64,000 bases of DNA from Aved-18 sp964606665 (lineage in GTDB: Bacteria; Cyanobacteriota; Vampirovibrionia; Obscuribacterales; Obscuribacteraceae). The notes below the pieces were generated by a model. The model saw only the letters and a list, made by a program, of their open reading frames with translations. It had not been told where the DNA came from and did not search any database. Shown piece by piece: positions 1 through 8,303 of the stretch (position 1 is the stretch's first letter; every line of letters starts with the position of its first letter). A program made the position numbers and the translations under genes. Location of the stretch: contig CAZSHS010000012.1 of the NCBI GenBank assembly GCA_964606665.1, positions 30,275 through 94,274 on the forward strand. The letters are read 5' to 3'.

Positions 1-446
1 TTGTTCTTGTAGAAGAAGCCATCACACGTTGCGCAAGTAGAAACGCCGCGACCAGTCAAACGCTTCTCCGAATCCAAGCCGAGCATTTTGGCTTTGGCGC
101 CGGTTGCGATGATGACGCTTTGCGCTTCTATTGCGCTCGATTCGGTTTTGAGCAAGAAGGGACGGTTTGAAAAATCGATGCTATCGACATCTTGAGTGAT
201 AAAGCGGGCACCATAACGAAGTGCCTGCTCACGCATGTCGCTGACGAGCTTAGGTCCTTGCACCGGCTCGGCAAATCCGGGGTAGTTTTCCACATCTGTG
301 GTGATGGTCAACTGACCACCGGCAAAATAACCTTCAATCACGATTGGCTCAAGCAAGGCTCGCGCTGCGTACATCGCAGCAGTCAAGCCAGCTGGTCCAC
401 CGCCAATAATGACTACTTTACTCTTCAAACTGCCGGTCAAATTCAT
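1..446 (-). CDS. trxB: Thioredoxin reductase, N-terminal part (runs off the window)
   Basis: Reading the minus strand from ATG at 446 gives about 148 residues that start MNLTGSLKSKVVIIGGGPAG. This is an FAD-binding GGGPAG Rossmann loop, followed by AGGQLT and ENYPGF segments typical of thioredoxin reductases, and the redox motif CATC near the window edge. The enzyme transfers electrons from NADPH to thioredoxin in the cytoplasm. The C-terminal half, with the NADPH site, lies outside the window. AGAGGAG sits just upstream of the ATG. The family is clear; the gene is cut by the window, not necessarily truncated in the genome. Confidence 0.93.
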   Translation of the reverse strand, partial: MNLTGSLKSKVVIIGGGPAGLTAAMYAARALLEPIVIEGYFAGGQLTITTDVENYPGFAEPVQGPKLVSDMREQALRYGARFITQDVDSIDFSNRPFLLKTESSAIEAQSVIIATGAKAKMLGLDSEKRLTGRGVSTCATCDGFFYKN

Positions 447-500
447 GTTTCTCCTCTAACCGGTTAGGGGTTGATGTTGAGGTGCTAGGCCCTTATCGCT

Positions 501-668
501 CTACGAAGAGGGTTGAGCGGGCGCGCGGCAGACCTCGCACTGACCCAGCCGATTGCTGCAGGTCGAGCAGAGCTTCTTGCTGCGCGTGCTTGTGCCCGAG
601 CCGCATTCCTGACACGTTCCGGTGGCGGGGAGCTGAACTTGGGGCTTAGAGTGTTTTTCACAACGCAT
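501..668 (-). CDS. Small zinc-ribbon protein, 55 aa
   Basis: A short ORF starts MRCEKHSKPQVQLPATGTCQ and ends RAPAQPSS. It holds three CxxC knuckles (C19/C22, C34/C37, C44/C47), enough for at least one structural zinc site. GAAAGGT lies 6-8 bases before the ATG. It is in a minus-strand run between the 152-aa unknown gene and thioredoxin reductase. Two longer ORFs overlap it in other frames but lack cysteine periodicity. Function is unknown; similar small Cys-rich proteins occur at 62271 and 62592 in this window. Nucleic-acid or protein binding is only a guess. Confidence 0.6.
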   Translation of the reverse strand: MRCEKHSKPQVQLPATGTCQECGSGTSTRSKKLCSTCSNRLGQCEVCRAPAQPSS

Positions 669-737
669 AATTTACCTTTCGCTTGTGCGTTTGTTTCGGT
701 TTTGGTGGCAAGAGAAGAATTGGAGAGAGAGAGAAAC

Positions 738-1196
738 CTACTTGTCCCAGAGTCCCGAGCGACCAATCTGCTGTCCCGAGATGCTCTCCTTGCCTTCTAG
801 CACGCCGTGGGCGCGATTGATTAGGTCGCTTGCGGTGCGCAAGTAAAGCTGAGAAATGTTCATCCTGGCGGAGAGCAAAAGCTCGGGATGGGTGGCGATG
901 AAGCGCGATGCTTGGCGCATATACGATTCGACCACAGGGCCAAAATCGTTGTCGGCAAGCAGCTTGTCGACTGACGCAATATCACAAATGGCGTGCAGTC
1001 CTACCTGCTCCAACGCGCGGTGAGCAGTCTCTCGTGCCTCAGTAGCGACGGTGGCGACGAAGATACGCTGGGCATCATTGAGATGATTGTAGGGATAAAA
1101 TTTGGATTGCGCATCTTTCACTAGCTGGGCAGATCGCTCATAAATCGAGCGCGCCTGTCGAGCGAAGCCCGCAATTCTTGCCTTGTCGAGGTCCAT
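738..1196 (-). CDS. Conserved-looking hypothetical protein, 152 aa
   Basis: An acidic and basic residue-rich soluble protein predicted to be almost all alpha-helical, with no signal peptide or membrane segment. It starts MDLDKARIAGFARQARSIYE, and AAAGGG lies about 8 bases upstream. It sits between NAD kinase (upstream on the same strand, 69-bp gap) and the 55-aa zinc-ribbon gene, so the three could be co-transcribed. I do not recognise the family. The ORF length, ribosome binding site and position in a gene run support it as real. Confidence 0.7.
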   Translation of the reverse strand: MDLDKARIAGFARQARSIYERSAQLVKDAQSKFYPYNHLNDAQRIFVATVATEARETAHRALEQVGLHAICDIASVDKLLADNDFGPVVESYMRQASRFIATHPELLLSARMNISQLYLRTASDLINRAHGVLEGKESISGQQIGRSGLWDK

Positions 1197-1265
1197 AGGG
1201 ATGACCCTTTGCTGTTGGAAATTTGCTTCTGGTGTGGATTTAGAGCTGAATAAAGAGAGATAGAG

Positions 1266-2132
1266 TTACGCTATCGCCTCGCCGCCAAGTCGCCTGCAAC
1301 GAAGTTGATATTCGTCGTATTCAAGATGGCGGTAAGGTGAAACATAGGCTCGAAGCGGATTGGGATCGATTGAGACTTCAAGCACCGAGCCGCGTTTGAA
1401 AGCGTACTCCATGTGAGGTCCATCGATGTAAATCTTGCCGTTATTCATCGTGCTCTCGACCGTGAGAGTCTCGCCAAAGGGCACGAAACCAGAATTAAAG
1501 GCATCGCGATTTTCCGGCAGACCAAAGCGGGCCAGCACCTGGTAGGCGAACTTGCGCGAGTTGAGCGCAACTACTTTGCCGCCAGCGGAATGCGAAAGTC
1601 CAGTGGTACCACTGGGAGTGGCTACGATTAGACCCGAAGATCGCTGACTTGAAACTTCGCCATTGATTTTCAAATCATAGCGAGCAGTGGCTGCGGCATT
1701 TGAGCCGGCTACCAACACTTCGTTCAAGATAGGAACGTCAATTTGCTTGCCGTCGATTGTGGCACGAAGCCTTGCAACGTCATAGCAGTACTCCTTGCCG
1801 GACAAGATGCGCTCAAGCATAATCTGGAAATTGGAAGCAGTGGCATTGCAGTAGTTGCCGAAGCTCGACTCGGGAGCTGAGTTGACACCAAAGAGCGGAA
1901 CTCGCTTTTGGGGATCTGACTCAGAGACGATCGAATGAGAGGCGTCGAGGAAAGTTCCGTCGCCACCAATTGAGATAACCAGGTCATGATTGACCTCGAA
2001 ACGACCGGGCTTGCCGCGAACGGTAATACCATATGCAATACCAGCCGAATCGAGTACCGATCTAACCACAGATACCGTCTCGATGTGTTGGCGCCTGGTG
2101 GCTTCTGTCGCTTGCGAAGTGGGTTTGATCAC
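1266..2132 (-). CDS. nadK: NAD(+) kinase family protein
   Basis: ATP-NAD kinase that would phosphorylate NAD to NADP in the cytoplasm. The diagnostic GGDGTFL motif (about residues 57-63) is present, with the downstream NE pair (LNEVLV), a glycine-rich SGLIVATPSGTTG segment and DGPH. The GTG at 2132 is the first standard start, but in-frame upstream codons read KILLV, the usual first beta strand of NadK. The true start is therefore probably further upstream: a GGAG lies 7 bases before an in-frame CTG at 2163-2165, while the nearest ATG (2176-2178) is in another frame. Family assignment is firm; the start is not. Confidence 0.9.
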   Translation of the reverse strand: MIKPTSQATEATRRQHIETVSVVRSVLDSAGIAYGITVRGKPGRFEVNHDLVISIGGDGTFLDASHSIVSESDPQKRVPLFGVNSAPESSFGNYCNATASNFQIMLERILSGKEYCYDVARLRATIDGKQIDVPILNEVLVAGSNAAATARYDLKINGEVSSQRSSGLIVATPSGTTGLSHSAGGKVVALNSRKFAYQVLARFGLPENRDAFNSGFVPFGETLTVESTMNNGKIYIDGPHMEYAFKRGSVLEVSIDPNPLRAYVSPYRHLEYDEYQLRCRRLGGEAIA

Positions 2133-2888
2133 AAGCAGAATTTTCTGAAATGAGGTTGTGCTCAGTTTCGTTCTCCATTTTTCAGAGAGTTATGGTTAAG
2201 AGTCAAAAAAGAGAAGAGAAATAAAACGAACTGGAAGAAAATATACTCAGACTGCAGAGATAAAAAGACTGCTTGTTCTAACTCTTGAGCCATTACTAGT
2301 TCGCGATATTTAACGCAATTGTATATTTCTTCTCTCTCATATACGCAAAGCGCTTGAAAACCCCATCTAATCAAAGTCTTGCCCTCATTGCCTTTGAATA
2401 GTGGTCAATAGCTAGCGCGAGCGATGCTAGCCAACGCAAACTTTTTAGCAGTAGCTTGCACAACTTCACTAGCACCATATTCGGTTAATTGCCATTCATA
2501 GTGGTGGCACATTTTCTATGTGAGTTGTCGATTTTGATAGTCAATTTCGACGCAGGTGTAGGTTTATTTCTTATTTTTCAAACTTCGATTATTTTTAAGT
2601 TTTAGTTTAATTTTTGAATTCATTGGCTTTGTTTAATTACTTATTTACTAACTGAATCAAGTAAGTATTGATATCCCTTTTTGACGCGCACGGAATCACC
2701 TTATCCCCCGTCGCTATTCACTTCAACACCTAACTGACGCACGAACCGAGAGACTCGCTATGTCTTTTAGACCGAAGTACGCTCTTTTTGTGAGCATCTG
2801 CAAAGTACTCAAAGCTGTGTTCTGGATAGCTGCGCTTATAAGCCCGCTTTCCATGCGGATTCGAATCAGACGCTCTAAGGAACTTTTG
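2133..2888. other. AT-rich divergent intergenic region
   Basis: About 750 bases separate the minus-strand NAD kinase from the plus-strand hydrolase. The right half is strongly AT-rich (runs of A and T around 2570-2650), as expected for promoters in both directions. A 70-codon minus-strand ORF at 2162-2374 has low-complexity hydrophobic content and no ribosome binding site, so it is not called. No terminator, tRNA or repeat array was seen. Confidence 0.5.
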
Positions 2889-3347
2889 ATGCGAACCCAG
2901 GACACCACATTGGTCATCGTCGACATGCAACCATCATTTGCTTCATCGGCACTGGTTCTTCCAGATGTGATGGACGAAGTGAAACTCGCCCTTCAAAACG
3001 ACTGGGCGATTGTCATTCTCGAGTTTTACAACCAGGGACCCACTTATCCCTGCATTCTCGAGCTGGTGAAACAATCGCGTCGACACGCAGTCGAAACCAA
3101 ATTCAAAAACGGCGGCGAACGCGAAATCAAAATCGCTTGCCGCAAACTCGATTTACCCACCGCAAGATTTCGCGTTTGCGGAGTGAACACTCACGCTTGC
3201 GTGAACGACACAGTCATAGGCATAGCGAAAACCTATGCTCAGAGCGTGATATTCGTTGTGCAAAACGCCTGCGCTCACACCTTGCGTCAGAATAACTGGC
3301 GTAAGTTCTTTCGCTTCAAAAGCTTCAGAGTTGTCCCCGCTGTTTGA
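2889..3347 (+). CDS. Isochorismatase/nicotinamidase-like cysteine hydrolase, 152 aa
   Basis: Isochorismatase-fold hydrolase. With the start at the ATG at 2889, the catalytic triad is visible: Asp12 in TTLVIVDMQPSF, a lysine at 71 in the ETKFKNGG stretch, and nucleophile Cys104 in VCGVNTHACVNDT. The start is set by AAGGA, 7 bases upstream; the longer ORF from 2760 adds 43 residues with no family match. At 152 residues it is shorter than typical nicotinamidases (about 180-210). Substrate is unknown. The adjacent MFS carrier and NMNAT-like fusion make a nicotinamide-type amide possible, but that is inference. Confidence 0.82.
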   Translation: MRTQDTTLVIVDMQPSFASSALVLPDVMDEVKLALQNDWAIVILEFYNQGPTYPCILELVKQSRRHAVETKFKNGGEREIKIACRKLDLPTARFRVCGVNTHACVNDTVIGIAKTYAQSVIFVVQNACAHTLRQNNWRKFFRFKSFRVVPAV

Positions 3348-3405
3348 TTACAGCCGTGTCAACCTGTCGTTTCGAAAATAGAAACTCCAGCCTTAGGAGA
3401 TCCTC

Positions 3406-4746
3406 ATGGTTAGCCCCAATCAAAGCGGAAGTGGTCCAGCGACCATCCTGCGCGGAGCATACCTGACAATACTGGTCCTGTTCGTGACCAACCTGTTTAA
3501 CTACATCGACCGCCAAAACATGGCTGCCGTTCTTCCCAAAGTGAAGGAAGAATTTCTATCCAATCCCGACAGTCTGGGACCGATTTCGCAATTCTTGGTC
3601 AAATGGCTCGGGTTCTTGATGCACGGCACCGCAGACAACATGCTGCTCAGCCTGCTGCCGATGGTGTTCTTGCTGGTTTATATGCTGGCGGCGCCTGTAC
3701 TCAGCAACTTGAAAGTGCGTCCATGGAAAATTATCGGCTTTGGCGTGATTATCTGGAGTCTGGCAAGCGGATTTTCCGGTCTTGCACAGAACTTCGATCA
3801 GTTGCTCTTGAGCCGCATGTTCATCGGCATTGGCGAGGCGGCTTTCGGTCCCTTCGCTGCAGCTCTTCTGTCCGAGTACTTCCCCGAGAAGCATCGTGGA
3901 AAAGCACTGTCATTCTTCTACATGGCGATACCAGTCGGCAGCGCGCTAGGTTATGTCTGGGGCGGCCACTTTGCCGACTCAGAACTTGGATGGCGTTACG
4001 CCTTCTACACAACGGTACCGCCGGGAGTGCTGCTTGGCACGATCTGCCTATTCATGCGCGACCCGCCACGCTACTCTCAGTTGGCTCTCAATGAGTCTTC
4101 AGGGGAGTCGCGCTTCAGCATTTATCGCCAGCTCCTTTCAAACAAATCCTTTGTCTACAATACGCTTGCGATGACTGCCATGACTTTCGCCATCGGCGGA
4201 ATTGCTTTCTGGATGCCAACCTACATACACGAGTATCGCCAAGTGGGAACGCTTGCAAGCGTCAATCTCATACTTGGCGGCATACTTGTGGTGTCAGGAT
4301 TAGTGGCAACGATTGCAGGTGGCTTCATTGCAGATGCCCTGCGCCATCGAGTGAAGGGAGCCTATTTCAGCGTGTCCGGCTGGGCAATGTATATTGCCGC
4401 CCCATGCTGCGTGGCCTTCGTTTACCTACCCTTCCCGCTTGCCTGGGGACTGCTGTTTGCTGCCTGCTTCTGCTTGTTTCTCAACACCGGACCAAGCAAC
4501 ACGGCGCTTGCCAACGTGGTGCTACCAAAGCATCGACCGGCTGCGTTTGCTCTGAACATTCTCATCATCCACTTACTTGGCGACGTTCTCTCGCCGCTTG
4601 CTATCGGCTCCATCACCGACTCTACTGGAAGCATGAACAACGCAATGTTGATGCTTGCAGCAATGGTCTTGCTGGGAGGATTCATCTGGCGACTGGGCGC
4701 CAAACATCTCGATCGGGATACAGCGCTCGTTTCCAAATCCGAATAA
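3406..4746 (+). CDS. MFS transporter, Spinster-like
   Basis: A 446-aa inner-membrane carrier with about 12 hydrophobic segments. The first loop NLFNYIDRQNMAAVLPKVKE is the signature of the Spinster/ACS-like branch of the major facilitator superfamily (NYxDRxxxAxxLPxIK). The motif RMFIGIGEAAFGP and the basic loop EKHRGKALSFFY after TM4 are also typical. TTAGGAGATCCTC precedes the ATG. The extended loop after TM1 (about residues 35-65) is longer than usual. It is 58 bases after the hydrolase and 42 before the NMNAT-methyltransferase fusion, so the three probably form an operon. Substrate unknown. Confidence 0.88.
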   Translation: MVSPNQSGSGPATILRGAYLTILVLFVTNLFNYIDRQNMAAVLPKVKEEFLSNPDSLGPISQFLVKWLGFLMHGTADNMLLSLLPMVFLLVYMLAAPVLSNLKVRPWKIIGFGVIIWSLASGFSGLAQNFDQLLLSRMFIGIGEAAFGPFAAALLSEYFPEKHRGKALSFFYMAIPVGSALGYVWGGHFADSELGWRYAFYTTVPPGVLLGTICLFMRDPPRYSQLALNESSGESRFSIYRQLLSNKSFVYNTLAMTAMTFAIGGIAFWMPTYIHEYRQVGTLASVNLILGGILVVSGLVATIAGGFIADALRHRVKGAYFSVSGWAMYIAAPCCVAFVYLPFPLAWGLLFAACFCLFLNTGPSNTALANVVLPKHRPAAFALNILIIHLLGDVLSPLAIGSITDSTGSMNNAMLMLAAMVLLGGFIWRLGAKHLDRDTALVSKSE

Positions 4747-4788
4747 CTTGCATCTGCTCTCAACTCACCTCACATAGGGAGTCAAAAC

Positions 4789-6234
4789 ATGTCTTCAAAA
4801 GAGAAGAATATCCTTCTTGTTGGACGTTGGCATGGTGTCACAATCGACCAGGAGAGCTCGCTTCGGCGTGCTCTCTTAGAGGTTGATCCAGTCAGTCATA
4901 GCAAACTAATCTTTGTCATCACCGCCTCGGATAAAGGCGGCACCAAGCGTCACCCTCTCATGTTCAAAGAGAGAGTGGAGGTGGTGACTGGACTTGCTCT
5001 GGCACTAGGTCGCCAGTTTGAAATTCACGGTGCGACTGACACCAAGACCACCGACGTCGACTGGGTGAAACACGTGGAACAGGTGGTTCTCTTAGAGAGC
5101 AACTTCCAAACCGTGCTTAGCCCAAGTGACACCATTCTGCTTTCCTCTAACGAGGACGTTCTTGCACGCTTCAAGAAAGCTGGCTACTCAAGCATAGTGC
5201 ACTCAAGCGAAGGCAAAACGCCGGCTGACATCATTTCGCTTGTAACCACCGGCAAGGATTGGCGAGCAATCACCAGTCCTTGGTGCGTCGAGGTTTACGA
5301 CCGTCTTGCACTAGGCGATCGCATCGTCGAGCTTTTCAAAGACGTTCTTGTGAACGACGACGGCGAGCTTTCCAATGGTCGTGACTTCAAGATTTACGCC
5401 CTGGGAATGGACGCCAGCATGGCAGACAAAGTGCGTGATATCGGTCCCCATATTCGCCCCGGTCGCATCGTCGACAAGGGTTGCGGTACGGGTTCGCTCT
5501 TGACTCATCTCTCCGAATTGTTTGGCGAGTCTCAAATCATCGGCATGGACCTTTCTTCCGAGATGCGCCGCATGTCTGAAGGTTTGCACTATCACAATCA
5601 CAACGTGGCGATTGTGGCAGGTAACATCATCGAGCAACGCTTCCCGCAAGGGTCGCTCAGCACGGTGATTTACTCGTCGGTTATGCACGAGATTTATTCG
5701 TACAACGGTTACGACCGCGATCAAATTCGACTGGCGCTCAAAAACACGCGCAAAGAACTTGCTCGTGGCGGACGCCTTATCATCCGCGATGGTATCAAAC
5801 CAGACGCTTCAGATAGCAAAATCTGGATGCGAACGGATGACGAAACAAGGGAGCGCTTCTATCGCTTCGCTCACGACTTCAAGGGCAAAAGCACCGCTCC
5901 TGGTATCACGTTTGAAGAACGCGTGATCGAAGGCGTCACCTGGTTCTATCTGAGCTTGCACGAGGCAAACGAATTCCTTTCGAAGAAAGACTACCTGGCC
6001 AACTGGGCCATCGAATGCAACGAGGAATTCGGCGTCTTCACCAAGGCCCAGTGGATTGCCGAACTTGAGGCTGCGGGGTATCGCGTGGTTCAGTGCCAAA
6101 GCTACATGAATCCCTGGATTCTCAAGAATCGCTACCAGAACCGCGCTTGGTTGCATGCAGACGCAGGTGGCGCACCGCAAGACGAAATCTCGTTTCCTGA
6201 CACCACTGCTGTAATCGTGGCTGAAGCGCTCTAG
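4789..6234 (+). CDS. Degenerate NMN-adenylyltransferase-like domain fused to SAM methyltransferase
   Basis: 481 aa. Residues 5-175 read like a NadM-type nucleotidyltransferase: ILLVGRWHG at the first strand, HPLMFKERVEVV where NadM has NPFTAGER, and GKDWRAI near the end where NadM has GEDWxxLVP. Both nucleotide-binding signatures are altered: the HxGH motif after GRF is replaced by HGVTID, and the ISGTxIR motif by GKTPADI. Residues 215-400 form a class I methyltransferase with motif I VDKGCGTGSL (about 228-237) and acidic MDLS after strand 2. The AdoMet-dependent half looks intact; the first half may bind a ligand without catalysis. It ends the three-gene run from 2889. Confidence 0.75.
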   Translation: MSSKEKNILLVGRWHGVTIDQESSLRRALLEVDPVSHSKLIFVITASDKGGTKRHPLMFKERVEVVTGLALALGRQFEIHGATDTKTTDVDWVKHVEQVVLLESNFQTVLSPSDTILLSSNEDVLARFKKAGYSSIVHSSEGKTPADIISLVTTGKDWRAITSPWCVEVYDRLALGDRIVELFKDVLVNDDGELSNGRDFKIYALGMDASMADKVRDIGPHIRPGRIVDKGCGTGSLLTHLSELFGESQIIGMDLSSEMRRMSEGLHYHNHNVAIVAGNIIEQRFPQGSLSTVIYSSVMHEIYSYNGYDRDQIRLALKNTRKELARGGRLIIRDGIKPDASDSKIWMRTDDETRERFYRFAHDFKGKSTAPGITFEERVIEGVTWFYLSLHEANEFLSKKDYLANWAIECNEEFGVFTKAQWIAELEAAGYRVVQCQSYMNPWILKNRYQNRAWLHADAGGAPQDEISFPDTTAVIVAEAL

Positions 6235-6260
6235 CTCAGCCGACTGAGAGGTTGTATTGC

Positions 6261-6303
6261 GTGAAAGGCACCGGGCTCAAAGCTCGATGCCTTTCACTTT
6301 TTT
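6261..6303 (+). terminator. Rho-independent terminator
   Basis: Perfect 10-bp stem GTGAAAGGCA / TGCCTTTCAC with a 17-nt loop, followed directly by six T. It ends the plus-strand operon 2889-6234. Confidence 0.92.
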
Positions 6304-6322
6304 CTCTCTTTTTTATTCCTCT

Positions 6323-6339
6323 TACTACTTAGTTTAGTA
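6323..6339. repeat. TACTA-N6-TTAGTA element, copy 1
   Basis: Sequence TACTACTTAGTTTAGTA, a 17-bp imperfect inverted repeat. It lies between two converging terminators (6261-6303 plus, 6361-6410 minus). Related copies are at 9442, 28133, 33059, 55629 and 62889, all between converging genes or next to terminators. Confidence 0.6.
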
Positions 6340-6360
6340 AAACATATAATTGAAGAGAAA

Positions 6361-6410
6361 GAAAAAACGACCGGGTCGATACTGGTAAAAACCAATACCG
6401 ACCCAAGTCG
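6361..6410 (-). terminator. Rho-independent terminator of the S41 protease gene
   Basis: On the minus strand a 13-bp stem (GGGTCGGTATTGG with CCAGTATCGACCC, G-U pairs allowed), extended by CGAC/GTCG, is followed by six T. It lies 15 bases after the protease stop codon. Confidence 0.88.
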
Positions 6411-6424
6411 CAGATTAGAATGGA

Positions 6425-7771
6425 TCAAGGCTGCTTGAGCAGATCCAGCGCCTTTTGTTTGGCGAATTCGAGATATTTTGCCACCTCGGTTTGCTGGTCC
6501 ACCACATCCGGATCGATGCCGATGCCATCCATGGTGATATTGCCGGGCTTGAAGCGGAAGTTCACAAGTATGAGACCGCGACCCCAGCTAAGGTTCCAGA
6601 CGTTCTGTCCATGACCTTTGCCATAAGAACGGGTGCCGATGAGAAGCGAAGCTCTGCCGGTTCCCCTCAGACCACCAAGTGTGATTTCGGAGGCGCTTGC
6701 GCTGTTGTGGTCTTGCAACACCACAATCTTCATGGTCGCAGGAATGATGAGCTTAGCTCGACCATAGCGATTGATGCTGACCGGGCGATTGTCCGACCAT
6801 GTGGTAGTGACAATCTTCTGGGTGGCAGTCAAAGACGTAGTCTCTGTCTTGAGCACGTCACCTTCGCGAGCGGTCTCGACATAAATCACACCCTCAGGTA
6901 CTAGCCATTCAAGCAGCCGCATGGCATTGTCCTTGTCGCCGCCCAGATTTCCGCGCAGATTGAGAATCAACGCCTGGTGCTTGGAGGCACGAGTAAGGGC
7001 GCTTGAAACGTCGCTTCTGAAGCGGTTAAAGCTGAACGTGCTGATTTTGACCTGATACACGCCATCACCAAGGTCACCATCCTCAACTCGCTCGATTGGG
7101 ATTGAAGCCCGCACCAGGCGCTGATTGAAGATGAAGAAATTGCCATTGGCAAGTTTGCGCTTGATGGTCAAATGCACCGGTGTGCCGATTTCACCGCGAA
7201 TCATCGAAACGGCATCGCTAGTGGTTTTGCCGGTCAGTGATTTGCGGTTGACAGAAAGAATGATGTCTCCCTTGAGCAGTCCAACTCTGGCTGCAGGACT
7301 GTCTTTGCGCGGTTCCAGAGGAATGAACATCGGGTTTGCATCGGTGACGCTTTCAGCACCATCGATTTGCAAATTGACGCCAATACCGCCGAACTCGGCT
7401 TTGCGATCTTGCGAACGTTGAGACCATTCAGTCGGCTTAGAATAGCTATCGTTCTTGAACTTCAGGCTTTTCATCATCTGAACAACAGCATCGTCGGCAC
7501 CATCCTCGGTATCAAGCTTGCCGGTCCCTTTGAACTTCTCCTTCCATTCGCCAAGCCAGGCTTGACGCTCAGCAGGAGTCATTTCCAGAAGACCAATATG
7601 CTCGTTTGCGATGTGGTCGAAAGCTTCTTGATAGAGTGCTGAACCATTGAATGGACCTGATTGAGTGCTTCCAGCCACAGCGCCAATTGCCAGCATGAAA
7701 ATTGCGACAAAAACGACGCTGATTGCGTGTTTGAAGCTTCCACCCCCCCGTAGATACTTAAGGAGTTTCAT
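6425..7771 (-). CDS. C-terminal processing peptidase (S41 family) with PDZ domain
   Basis: 448 aa. An N-terminal hydrophobic segment (about residues 17-34) is a signal peptide or anchor, so the enzyme acts outside the cytoplasmic membrane. A PDZ domain (about 120-205; SPAARVGLLKGDIILSVN) is followed by the S41 core with LNLRGNLGGD, the catalytic serine in NSASASEI, and the lysine in YGKGHGQN 26 residues later, as in the CtpA/Tsp serine-lysine dyad. GAGGAGAG lies just before the ATG. Such enzymes trim C-termini of exported proteins. The target here is unknown. It has its own terminator and a long upstream region. Confidence 0.9.
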   Translation of the reverse strand: MKLLKYLRGGGSFKHAISVVFVAIFMLAIGAVAGSTQSGPFNGSALYQEAFDHIANEHIGLLEMTPAERQAWLGEWKEKFKGTGKLDTEDGADDAVVQMMKSLKFKNDSYSKPTEWSQRSQDRKAEFGGIGVNLQIDGAESVTDANPMFIPLEPRKDSPAARVGLLKGDIILSVNRKSLTGKTTSDAVSMIRGEIGTPVHLTIKRKLANGNFFIFNQRLVRASIPIERVEDGDLGDGVYQVKISTFSFNRFRSDVSSALTRASKHQALILNLRGNLGGDKDNAMRLLEWLVPEGVIYVETAREGDVLKTETTSLTATQKIVTTTWSDNRPVSINRYGRAKLIIPATMKIVVLQDHNSASASEITLGGLRGTGRASLLIGTRSYGKGHGQNVWNLSWGRGLILVNFRFKPGNITMDGIGIDPDVVDQQTEVAKYLEFAKQKALDLLKQP

Positions 7772-8303
7772 TGAACTCTCCTCTTGTTAGTTTTGGGATG
7801 AAGACTAGAGCGCAAACAAAAAAACAAACAATTCACGACGACGATCCAAGATCGAAAGAAATTCTTAGTCGTGACGGAATTGGGTCGAGTGTTTGCGCGA
7901 ATTAAGAGTCAAATAAAAAGAAGAAATGAAGAAGTTCAACCTAGCAAGTTGGGGTTTCTAGGCTCAATACCAATTGAAAGCTTCAGTTAAGAGAACGCTT
8001 ATTTAAGACTCATGTAAGCCTATTATCGCGATTAGATACTTATCGCTAAGCTAGTAAATCGTGACATCTACACCTTAAAATGTTGCCAAGATGCACTAAC
8101 TGAGCGAGGATCAAAAAGAGATCTTTGAACGGAATTAAGTCAAAGAGATTGAATTTTGCCTAAGTACACAATTAGACTTTAGCTCCTTTATCTCTCCTAC
8201 TCTCTTAAGTTCTCACCGAAAATACAACTGTCAACAAAAGCTTTCACGCCACCACATGTAGTGCTGGTGTTTTTTGCCGCTCAACAAAGAACAGGAGTTC
8301 AAA
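7772..8303. other. Divergent intergenic region, 532 bp
   Basis: Separates the minus-strand S41 protease gene from a plus-strand membrane-protein gene. AT-rich, no ORF with a plausible start. On the minus strand around 7975-8020 the tetranucleotide CTTA or CTTT recurs with spacings of 11, 16 and 11 bases, which could be a regulator site. Nothing else is recognised. Confidence 0.4.

Noticed and set aside
513..800. 95-codon plus-strand ORF with Ala/Arg-rich start
   Set aside because: It is antisense to the 55-aa CxxC protein and part of the 152-aa gene, and the residue mix is typical of a shadow frame.
2162..2374. 70-codon minus-strand ORF upstream of NAD kinase
   Set aside because: No ribosome binding site, low-complexity hydrophobic tail, and it lies in AT-rich promoter DNA.
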